9,205 bases of DNA from Candidatus Sulfopaludibacter sp. SbA3 (lineage in GTDB: Bacteria > Acidobacteriota > Terriglobia > Bryobacterales > Bryobacteraceae). The stretch covers positions 1 through 9,205 of the forward strand of contig CAMAUG010000145.1 in NCBI GenBank assembly GCA_945861255.1, read 5' to 3'. The notes beneath the pieces were generated by a model. The model did not search any database, was not told the DNA's origin, and was given only the letters and a program-made list of their open reading frames with translations. The position numbers and the translations under genes were made by a program. This document shows positions 1 through 6,268 of the stretch, in pieces (the first letter of the stretch is position 1; every line of letters starts with the position of its first letter).

Positions 1-311
1 GGCTCGGTCCGTTTCTTTTCCCGCAACGGTGAGGGTTCACGATCGCCGTGACACGCGTCCAATGGCGCTAGCGGGACGCACCCGCGTTTGACGGTTTCCG
101 AGGCGGTGACTCGAGTACTCGCCCCAGCTTTTCGTGGCCCGGCTTCCTATGGATGAACCCGTGCTCTTGACCACAACGTAGCGCTTCGCGCTGAGGGGAA
201 GCGGTGGGTGAAACGGTAAGTGGTGGAGGGCGGGGGAGAAAGACGTTTTGGAGGGGTGGGAACGCAGGGGGTCAGTTCCGGTAATGTGTAAGAAGGGGAA
301 GCGCGCAAGTC
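1..311. other. Leading region without a supportable gene
   Basis: I see no convincing coding region here. Reading frames entering from the left edge close within about 30 codons on the + strand. The longest minus-strand frame (434 down to 147) is proline- and arginine-rich and mostly antisense to the antitoxin gene. The stretch 195-271 is notably G-rich on the + strand, with seven runs of three or more G. A short hairpin (AGCGC-TTC-GCGCT, 180-192) has no T-tract and is not a convincing terminator. The promoter of the downstream toxin-antitoxin pair should lie in the last part, but no clear -35/-10 pair stands out. Confidence 0.5.
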
Positions 312-539
312 ATGAATATCCAAATTACCAGACCCGAAGTCGAGGCACTCATTCAACAACGCCTCCAAAGCGGCGGTTTTGCGAACGCGGAGGATGTGAT
401 CCTTCAGGCGCTCCGAGCGTTTGAACTCGATCACCCCACGGGAGCGGACCTGGTCGCCGCGATGCAGTCCTCGCCGTTTAAGGAAATCGAAATCGAACCG
501 GCGCGAGATCGTTTACCAGTGCGAGACGCCGGATTCTAA
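312..539 (+). CDS. Type II antitoxin, ribbon-helix-helix (ParD/VapB-like)
   Basis: This 75-aa protein is the likely antitoxin of the pair. Such antitoxins bind and block the partner toxin through the C-terminal half and bind their own promoter through an N-terminal ribbon-helix-helix domain. Residues 1-38 fit that fold: a short beta strand (MNIQIT), a helix (PEVEALIQQRLQ), a turn (SGGFANAED) and a second helix (VILQALRAFE). The tail (about 40-75) is charged and ends in LPVRDAGF, suited to wrapping a toxin. The start ATG follows an AGAAGGGGAA stretch (291-300) at 11 nt, a rather long but usable ribosome-site spacing. Its TAA directly abuts the toxin ATG, so translation is probably coupled. The antitoxin role rests mainly on the small size and the toxin neighbour; the exact family (ParD, VapB or FitA) is not resolved. 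Confidence 0.82.
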   Translation: MNIQITRPEVEALIQQRLQSGGFANAEDVILQALRAFELDHPTGADLVAAMQSSPFKEIEIEPARDRLPVRDAGF

Positions 540-959
540 ATGGCCCTGCTGCTCGATACCAACATTTTGTCGGAACTTCGCCGGCCAAAACCGGAACCGA
601 AAGTGGTGGCTTTTGTCGCCGGGCAGGCACTTGAGCAACTCTATATCAGCGTGGTTACTCTCGCCGAGCTGCGATTCGGCATCGAACTTGTGGAGGAGCC
701 CACTCGCCGGGCTGTCTTGAACGACTGGCTCACGGTCAAGGTCCGGCCGATGTTCGATCAAAGGGTTCTCCCGGTGACCGAGGATATTATGCTCCAGTGG
801 AGGCTATTGGTCGAAGAGGGCCGGAAGGTTGGCCACACCTTTTCGCAGCCCGATCTCATCATCGCCGCGACAGCTATTCACTACGGGTTTGCGGTGGTGA
901 CTCGCGACCGCAGCGACTATGATAAGGCGCGCGTGCAGGTGTTGAACCCTTGGGATTGA
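540..959 (+). CDS. PIN-domain toxin ribonuclease, VapC/FitB-like
   Basis: This 139-aa protein is a PIN-domain endoribonuclease. The VapC/FitB family cleaves RNA, often tRNA or rRNA, with a Mg2+/Mn2+ centre formed by acidic residues. All expected positions are visible: Asp6 in LLLDTNILSELRR, Glu43 in TLAELRFG, Asp105 in SQPDLIIAATA and Asp123 in VVTRDRSDY. Length matches the family. The closing motif ...VLNPWD is typical of the FitB-like branch. The ATG at 540 immediately follows the antitoxin TAA (537-539) with no good ribosome site of its own, which implies translational coupling and helps keep antitoxin in excess. No residue suggests inactivation, so the pair should be functional. A type II system could stabilise this accessory stretch or act in stress response; which one cannot be read from sequence. 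Confidence 0.93.
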   Translation: MALLLDTNILSELRRPKPEPKVVAFVAGQALEQLYISVVTLAELRFGIELVEEPTRRAVLNDWLTVKVRPMFDQRVLPVTEDIMLQWRLLVEEGRKVGHTFSQPDLIIAATAIHYGFAVVTRDRSDYDKARVQVLNPWD

Positions 960-1074
960 GATGCGGAATCGGCGTTCGTTGACTCCATCGGCGTGCGGAT
1001 CGGCGCTGAAGTAATCAAGACCAATTCTTCGCCTTCCTCGTTGCTCCCCACGCATCTTCCCAGCAGGTTACCGC

Positions 1075-2217
1075 TCAGAACCGGAGGTTCGGCACGGGAC
1101 CGCAATCGAACGCTCCGGCCGCCAGAAAGTTCGCGCGCAGCAGACTGGGCGGATAGAACGCGGCGATCCGTCCGGCGAAGTCCAGATCCGAGATCGCCAG
1201 TAGGAGCGGCACTGGCGCGTTGCTTGCCATGAGCGCGTTCCACGCGGCCGGATTTGCCGCGTACTTCTGATCGTGCACGCAGAACCGCCCGGAGACGGAA
1301 CCCTGAAAAACGAAATCCGGGATGAAGTCGATGGCGAACTCATACGTCGTCCCCGCGCGGTACTGGGCACCTCCACCGTAAAGGATGACGTCGCTCATGG
1401 TCGCGGCGCCCGGCAGAACGGGAGGAGGTGTAATGGAGCCGCCGGCGGTCTTCATCGACACCAGCCCGCGCCACGCCGTGGCTGTGAACACGGGAGTGAC
1501 AAATGGAATGGCCGCCACGGTTGCGGCCGCGTCAAATCGAACGGAGTAGCGCAGGCGCAGCCCCAGCGGCGCCGCGGTGGAGCCAACGTAGGGTTCATAC
1601 AACACGGGCGAGACCGCGGCGCGCGCGAGCGAAATCACGCCATTCGGATGATCGCGCGCCGCCTGCGCGGTGCGCGCAGCCACCTGCTTGCGATACGTTT
1701 CGACGAGTTGGCGCAGACGTCCACTCTGCTCCGGCGGAAATCCCGGAGGGATCATCACCTGGTCATCGGGGCCACTCGCGGCCGGTTGCATCACGTCCGG
1801 CAGCAGGGCCCGAAAAGCCGCGCCGTCGCGCCGTAAGCCCGCTGCCGCGATGCGGAACGGCTGATTCGGGACGGAGACAAAACCGTGAAATTCGCCATCG
1901 GTGGCGGAGTCCGTGGCCTTCCACATGGTCAGCGTCCGCAAAGTGCGGCCGGCGGTATCGGTCACTTCAAAGCGCACGCTGGCCGCCGCATCGATCCCGG
2001 AAAGGTCCGCCTCCGCGAAATATTCGCGCCCCTGCACGGGCGTGCCGCGGAGCGGAATATCGGAGGGTCCCTCGCGACCGAAGCTGAACACAAGAAAGCG
2101 GAACCGGTTGAACTCAACCGCCGCCGCCGGACGCGCAGCAAGCTCCGGCGCGACCTGGCCCCGGTAGTCCTGCGCGGCCAGCCCGGCGGCAAACAACAGT
2201 GCGATCCAAACCCACAT
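1075..2217 (-). CDS. Secreted protein of unknown function
   Basis: I do not recognise a named family. I chose the ATG at 2217 because it opens a clear Sec signal peptide (MWVWIALLFAAGLAAQ, likely cleaved after LAA), giving 380 aa; the frame stays open upstream, but that extension is arginine-rich and would bury the signal. The ribosome site is weak (CAGG just before ATG). The mature protein looks like beta-rich extracellular modules. Residues about 116-140 (VPNQPFRIAAAGLRRDGAAF, then RALLP) resemble the beta-sandwich segment that follows vWA domains in hemicentin-like secreted proteins, but there is no vWA metal site here. Residues about 165-190 form a charged helix (SGRLRQLVETYRKQVAARTA). 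The C-terminal part (about 200-380) alternates strands and carries cysteines near 313 and 372. It converges on the toxin gene (115 nt gap) and diverges from the 2384 gene. It is probably periplasmic or exported; the function is unknown. Confidence 0.75.
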   Translation of the reverse strand: MWVWIALLFAAGLAAQDYRGQVAPELAARPAAAVEFNRFRFLVFSFGREGPSDIPLRGTPVQGREYFAEADLSGIDAAASVRFEVTDTAGRTLRTLTMWKATDSATDGEFHGFVSVPNQPFRIAAAGLRRDGAAFRALLPDVMQPAASGPDDQVMIPPGFPPEQSGRLRQLVETYRKQVAARTAQAARDHPNGVISLARAAVSPVLYEPYVGSTAAPLGLRLRYSVRFDAAATVAAIPFVTPVFTATAWRGLVSMKTAGGSITPPPVLPGAATMSDVILYGGGAQYRAGTTYEFAIDFIPDFVFQGSVSGRFCVHDQKYAANPAAWNALMASNAPVPLLLAISDLDFAGRIAAFYPPSLLRANFLAAGAFDCGPVPNLRF

Positions 2218-2300
2218 GCCTGATGATAAACCGGGAAATCCTGGACGGCCCGTGAATTTCCTCTGAGTCCGCGCCGATAAGGCACGTAGGCGGCGAGCGG

Positions 2301-2322
2301 CCCAACGCCCCAACGCCCCAAC
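2301..2322. repeat. Short tandem repeat, 8-bp unit CCCAACGC
   Basis: Two full copies of CCCAACGC (2301-2308, 2309-2316) and a partial third (CCCAAC, 2317-2322) lie in the divergent intergenic region between the secreted-protein gene and the 2384 gene. The tract is close upstream of the -35 box at 2330. It may be a slippage tract of no function, or length variation in it could alter promoter context. Confidence 0.7.
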
Positions 2323-2344
2323 AGCCCTATTGCACAACAGCCCT
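2320..2344. repeat. Direct repeat AACAGCCCT flanking a -35 box
   Basis: AACAGCCCT occurs at 2320-2328 and again at 2336-2344, a 16-bp period, with the -35 hexamer TTGCAC (2330-2335) between the copies. Two direct half-sites placed around a -35 box are a usual arrangement for a regulator of the 2384 gene, but chance duplication linked to the adjacent tandem repeat is equally possible. Confidence 0.5.
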
Positions 2345-2358
2345 CGCCCGTTTATACT
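2330..2358 (+). promoter_or_regulatory. Sigma70-like promoter for the 2384 gene
   Basis: TTGCAC (2330-2335) and TATACT (2353-2358) are separated by exactly 17 nt, a good match to the housekeeping consensus, especially the -10 box (5 of 6). Transcription would start near 2365. This rules against the in-frame TTG at 2330 as a start codon, because that codon is part of the -35 box. The promoter points rightward, away from the secreted-protein gene. Confidence 0.65.
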
Positions 2359-2383
2359 TCTGTTTTTGGTGAGGCCGTTCTTG

Positions 2384-2686
2384 GTGAAACTGATCGCATC
2401 TTCGGAAGTGGCGGCGCGTCCGCGGGCGCTTGAGGATTTCGACCCGCTGGCGCCGCAGCGCGAAGCCGCGCTGTTCTACGGCCTATTTCTGCGCGGCCAT
2501 TCCGCCGCGACCTTGCGCCGCGATATCGAGCTGCCGCGCAAGCTGGTGGATAAGCTGCTGAAGCGCCATCGCAACGAAGCTCTGGTGCGGGAAAAACTGA
2601 AGACCGTCTACTTGTACCGGCAGCAGGTGCTGGCGATCTTCGACGAACTGGTTACGCGGGAAAAGGTTAAAGAGCGCGTGCACTAA
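2384..2686 (+). CDS. Small helix-rich, possibly HTH-like protein of unknown function
   Basis: The frame is open from a TTG at 2330, but that region contains the promoter, so I place the start at GTG 2384. A GGTGAGG ribosome site lies at 2367-2373 with a 10-nt spacer; GTG 2369 is the alternative. The product is 100 aa, basic, without signal peptide or membrane segment, so probably cytoplasmic. Residues about 24-62 (QREAALFYGLFLRGHSAA, then TLRRDIELPRKLVDKLLKRH) have a helix-turn-helix-like pattern: a helix, a second helix with TLRRDIEL, a turn at the proline, and a basic third helix. Residues about 64-98 look like one long charged helix that could pair with itself or a partner. No enzyme motif is visible. 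It stands alone, 225 nt from the receptor gene. DNA binding is an inference from shape only. Confidence 0.65.
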   Translation: MKLIASSEVAARPRALEDFDPLAPQREAALFYGLFLRGHSAATLRRDIELPRKLVDKLLKRHRNEALVREKLKTVYLYRQQVLAIFDELVTREKVKERVH

Positions 2687-2911
2687 GCCCTCCGTGCCGC
2701 AGCTCACGCCGGAACAAACCCCAGACTTTCGGCGAACCAATTAGTCGATCATCGCAAGTTTGCTCCGCCGTCATCACCAGGGGTCAGTGGATGAACGCCG
2801 CGGAGAACGCACGCCACTGCCCCGCCGGTCGACTCCAACGGCTTGTTCACGCTCGAAATCCACGTCGTCCAGAATGACGTGTTAAGATAACATAGTCTTT
2901 TCTACAAGACT
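2687..2911. other. Intergenic region with a possible gene remnant
   Basis: No terminator hairpin with a T-tract is visible after the 2684-2686 stop. The frame from 2795 to 2890 reads as a plausible C-terminal tail of a lost gene: PPVDSNGLFTLEIHVVQND with alternating hydrophobic residues, ending TAA at 2888-2890, but a stop lies immediately upstream at 2792. A TAAGAT that could serve as a -10 box for the receptor gene lies at 2883-2888, with no recognisable -35 at the right distance. Confidence 0.35.
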
Positions 2912-2914
2912 ATG
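2891..2914. promoter_or_regulatory. Perfect 9-bp inverted repeat overlapping the receptor start codon
   Basis: CATAGTCTT (2891-2899) and AAGACTATG (2906-2914) are exact reverse complements separated by TTCTAC. The last three bases of the right arm are the ATG of the TonB-dependent receptor gene. As DNA this is a symmetric site suited to a dimeric regulator, such as the XRE protein encoded by the next gene or a BlaI/CopY-type repressor elsewhere. As RNA it would fold into a 9-bp stem with a 6-nt loop that pairs the start codon, if the transcript begins upstream of 2891. No Shine-Dalgarno sequence is visible before this ATG. Confidence 0.7.
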
Positions 2915-5900
2915 ACATTATGGGGACGTAATGGGATCGGCGGATTGATTGTGCTGGCACTTTGCTGCCTTCCGGCGGGCGCGCAGCCCACCGCGGCCGC
3001 AGTGTCCGGAGTGGTTCGCGATCCTAGCGGGCTGCCGGTGAGCAATGCCGCGATGGAGTTGGCGAACGGCGGGACGGACGCCAAATTCGTTGCGGAATCG
3101 GACCGGAACGGCGCTTACCAATTTTTTGCGGTGCCCACCGGGACGTACCGGCTCACCGCGCGACGAAGCGGATTCGCCACGCTGTGCCGCGACGGGATCG
3201 TGGTTCGCGCGGGAGACCGGATCGGCCTGGACGTGGACCTTCGCGTGGGCGACGTGTCCGAATCGGTGGTGGTCACCGCCGCGGCTCCCTTGTTGCAGAG
3301 CAGCCGCGGCACGGCCAGCTTTGTGGTGGAGCAGAAGAAGATCGTCACGCTGCCGCTGGATGGTCGGAACTTTGTTCCTTTGATCGCGCTCTCCCCGGGC
3401 GTGAATCTGCCGCCCGGCAGTCTGTTGCCGCGCATCAACGGCAGCCGTCCGCGCACCAGCGAATACATTTACGACGGCATCAGCGTGCTGCAACCCGAGC
3501 CTGGCCAGGTCGCGTTCTATCCCATTGTCGACGCGATTGAAGAATTTCGCGTGGAAACCAACAGCTACTCGGCGGAGTATGGGCGTTCCAACGGCGGCGT
3601 GATTCTGGTGAACCAGAAATCGGGATCGAACGCCGTGCACGGCACTCTATTCGAGTTCTTCCGCAATGAAGCACTGAACGCGCGTAATCTGTTCGCGACG
3701 ATCGATGCCAAGCCGCGCTTCCGCCGCAATCAATACGGATTCGTTGTGGGCGGACCCATTCGGAAGAATAAGACGTTCTATTTCGTGGATTGGCAAGGGA
3801 CGCGCCTCAACACCGGAGTTGTGAGGACTAGCACCGTCCCCACCAGCGCCCAGAAACGCGGGGAATTCACGCAGCCGGTCTTCGATCCTCGAACGACCGG
3901 CCAAACCACGTCAGGATTGGCTCGCACTGCGTTTCCAAATAATGCGATCCCGCTGGACCGCTTCGATGGGGCCGCTTTGGTTGTTATGGATCGCTATCCG
4001 GCGCCGAACGTATTTACGGCCGCCGGTGCGGAAGCGGCCGCCAATAACTACCGGCGCGTCGGCAATGACGAAACGGCGGCCGATCAGTTCGACGGACGTA
4101 TGGACCATTACTTCTCGCCGCGCCACCGCGTTTTTAGCCGGTATTCGTATGTCCGCGATCGCTCCCGGCCGGCAGCGCCGCTACCGGATGGGAGCGGGAC
4201 ATTAACTGCCGCCTTCATCGGGAATACACTCACGCGCGCCGACAGTGTTGCCGGTGAGCATACTTGGAACCTGAGCCCGACGTCGGTGAATCAATTTCGC
4301 TTCGGCTTCACGCGCCGGGGCTTGGACCGCACTGCGCTTTCCACGGGAAGGCCGGCCACGCAAATTTCCGGGATCCCGAACATTCCGCTGACGTCGTTCC
4401 GGGACGTGCTGCCCACCTATGATATTGCCGGGCTGCAACAACTGGGCCCGCCCGCGAACGGTAATGCGAAGTTCACCACGTCGGTTACGCAATTCGCCGA
4501 TAGTTTTTCCTGGATGAAGGAACGCCACGGCATGAAGGCTGGAATGGACGTCCGCCTGGAGCGCTTAGACGTTTTGCAACCCCCCAGCCCTACCGGCAAT
4601 TTCCAGTTCACGAACATCTTTACGGCCGGCCTGAGCGCCGGGGGCACTCCGGCGGCCAATACCGGCGACAGCTTCGCGTCGTTTCTGTTGGGACAGGTGA
4701 CGCGCTTCAACATCGACGCGCAGACGGAGGTTCTCAAGCCGCGCGCAAGCATTGCCGAGATCTATCTGCAAGACGACTGGCGGGCCACGCGGCGCCTATC
4801 GGTGAACCTGGGCGTCCGCTATACGCTCAACATGCCGTCGACCGTGGCCGGCGATCGCGGCGCGGTGTTCAACCTGCAAACGCAGAGGCTCGACTACCTG
4901 GGCGTGAATGGCTTCCCGCGAACCGCACGCAATCTGGAAAAGAAAAACTTCGGACCGCGCGTTGGTCTGGCTTACAAGATCGCGGACTCCTTCGTGATCC
5001 GTTCGGGTTATTCCATGACGTGGATGGAGCAGGCGGGAATCACGACGCCGTTCACCACGCCGCTGTTTCCCTTCATCCAGACCCTGGGCCAGCAGACCTT
5101 AAATAATATCGATCCCGCGTTCATACTTTCGCAAGGCCCCACTGTTGTTCCGCAACCGGCGGGGCCGGACGCAGGGCTGGGCCAGGAGGTGTTCGGAGTG
5201 CAGAGAAACAATGGCAGCGGCTATGCGCGGCAGTGGAACCTCAGTTTGCAGAAGACGCTGGGTCAAAATTGGAGTCTGGAAGCGGGGTATCTGGGATCGA
5301 AACTCACGCGCCTGGGCGTGCCGGACGTTAATCTGAACCAGCTAACGGTGGAGCAGCTTGCGCTTGGGCCGCAGCTTACGCAGCAGGTGGCGAATCCGTA
5401 TTTCGGGCAGATCCCCGCCCATACTTCGCTGGGAGCTCCCACCATTCCGCAGGCACAACTAATGCGCCCTTATCCGCGTTTCACGACGGTGGCGCTGTAC
5501 CGTAACAACACCGGCCACTCCACGTACCACTCCTTTCAATCGCGCGTGGAGAAGCGCTTTTCGGGTGGACTGACGTTCAGCGTTGCCTACACGTTCTCAC
5601 GGTTGATCGACGACGCGGGAGCGGTTTTCGATTCGGCGGTGCTGACGGGTCCAGCCGCGAATTTCCAAGCTGCCGACAGCTTCAACAGGCGCCTTGAAAA
5701 AGACGCCTCCAGCGGCAACATGCCGCATATTTTCTCCAGCGGCTTCGTATATGAACTGCCGTTCGGCCGAGGCCGCGCTCATGCACTGACGGGCTGGCGG
5801 GATGCGTTCGCGGGGGGATGGCAGATCGCGGGCATCGTCCGTATGCAGTCCGGCAGCCCCATCGCGGTCACGCAGGCCACGAATCTGAATGCGTTCGCCG

Positions 5901-6256
5901 GTTTCGGTATTCAGCGGCCGAACCGCCTCAGTGATCCGGCGCTGCCCCCGAATCAGCGCACCAAGGAGCGCTACTTCAACACGGGGGCCTTCACGCAAGC
6001 CGCGCAGTTCACGCTTGGAAACAGCTCGCGCAATCCAGTGCGGGGGCCCGGCTATCGGACGGCCGATGTGATGGCGGGCAAGACTTTCGCGATCACGGAG
6101 CGCGTGCGCGTGGAGTTCCGGGCCGAGGCGTTCAACGTGACGAACACACCGCCGCTCGGCAATCCCAACGGAAGTTTCGGGAACGCCGCGTTCGGCTCCA
6201 TCACGACGGCGCTGGATCCGCGCGTCTTTGAGTTCGTGGTGAAGCTACAATTTTGA
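2912..6256 (+). CDS. TonB-dependent receptor, Oar-like, with carboxypeptidase-regulatory-like domain
   Basis: This 1114-aa outer-membrane protein belongs to the large TonB-dependent transporter family common in Acidobacteriota. These import bulky or scarce substrates using TonB-ExbB-ExbD energy; the substrate is not readable from sequence. A signal peptide covers residues 1-24 (cleavage likely AGA|Q). Residues about 31-115 are a carboxypeptidase-regulatory-like beta sandwich (SGVVRDPSGLPVSNA ... GTYRLTARRSGF). The plug follows at about 116-240, with VVVTAAAPLL, LPLDGRNF, INGSRPRTSEYIYDGI and IEEFRVETNSYSAEYG. From about 245 the beta-barrel begins (GTLFEFFRNEALNARN) and ends with a terminal aromatic strand (FEFVVKLQF), the usual outer-membrane assembly signal. 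The start at 2912 is the one that preserves the signal peptide; it has no Shine-Dalgarno and lies in an inverted repeat. The gene is full length and is followed after 12 nt by a regulator gene. Confidence 0.93.
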   Translation: MTLWGRNGIGGLIVLALCCLPAGAQPTAAAVSGVVRDPSGLPVSNAAMELANGGTDAKFVAESDRNGAYQFFAVPTGTYRLTARRSGFATLCRDGIVVRAGDRIGLDVDLRVGDVSESVVVTAAAPLLQSSRGTASFVVEQKKIVTLPLDGRNFVPLIALSPGVNLPPGSLLPRINGSRPRTSEYIYDGISVLQPEPGQVAFYPIVDAIEEFRVETNSYSAEYGRSNGGVILVNQKSGSNAVHGTLFEFFRNEALNARNLFATIDAKPRFRRNQYGFVVGGPIRKNKTFYFVDWQGTRLNTGVVRTSTVPTSAQKRGEFTQPVFDPRTTGQTTSGLARTAFPNNAIPLDRFDGAALVVMDRYPAPNVFTAAGAEAAANNYRRVGNDETAADQFDGRMDHYFSPRHRVFSRYSYVRDRSRPAAPLPDGSGTLTAAFIGNTLTRADSVAGEHTWNLSPTSVNQFRFGFTRRGLDRTALSTGRPATQISGIPNIPLTSFRDVLPTYDIAGLQQLGPPANGNAKFTTSVTQFADSFSWMKERHGMKAGMDVRLERLDVLQPPSPTGNFQFTNIFTAGLSAGGTPAANTGDSFASFLLGQVTRFNIDAQTEVLKPRASIAEIYLQDDWRATRRLSVNLGVRYTLNMPSTVAGDRGAVFNLQTQRLDYLGVNGFPRTARNLEKKNFGPRVGLAYKIADSFVIRSGYSMTWMEQAGITTPFTTPLFPFIQTLGQQTLNNIDPAFILSQGPTVVPQPAGPDAGLGQEVFGVQRNNGSGYARQWNLSLQKTLGQNWSLEAGYLGSKLTRLGVPDVNLNQLTVEQLALGPQLTQQVANPYFGQIPAHTSLGAPTIPQAQLMRPYPRFTTVALYRNNTGHSTYHSFQSRVEKRFSGGLTFSVAYTFSRLIDDAGAVFDSAVLTGPAANFQAADSFNRRLEKDASSGNMPHIFSSGFVYELPFGRGRAHALTGWRDAFAGGWQIAGIVRMQSGSPIAVTQATNLNAFAGFGIQRPNRLSDPALPPNQRTKERYFNTGAFTQAAQFTLGNSSRNPVRGPGYRTADVMAGKTFAITERVRVEFRAEAFNVTNTPPLGNPNGSFGNAAFGSITTALDPRVFEFVVKLQF

Positions 6257-6260
6257 GGGA
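6255..6260 (+). promoter_or_regulatory. Ribosome binding site of the COG1910 regulator gene
   Basis: GAGGGA overlaps the last two bases of the receptor TGA stop and lies 8 nt before ATG 6269. This supports the ATG as the true start and shows that the two genes are a tightly spaced operon. Confidence 0.75.
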
Positions 6261-6268
6261 AATCGGAA

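Noticed and set aside
180..192. Hairpin AGCGC-TTC-GCGCT as a terminator
   Set aside because: The stem is only 5 bp with no T-tract on either strand.
1273..2223. Long + strand frames (1273-1836, 1503-2087, 1885-2223)
   Set aside because: They are antisense to the secreted-protein gene, rich in Arg, Ala, Gly and Pro, and lack motifs or ribosome sites; they are GC-driven shadows. The minus frame has a signal peptide.
2912..2950. Lipoprotein signal in the receptor leader (VLALCC)
   Set aside because: The residue before the first Cys is Leu rather than Gly/Ala/Ser, and the protein has an AGA|Q signal-peptidase I site typical of outer-membrane receptors.
2918..3640. 240-aa minus-strand frame antisense to the receptor
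   Set aside because: The opposite strand encodes an unmistakable TonB-dependent receptor, and this frame is His/Arg-rich without family signature.
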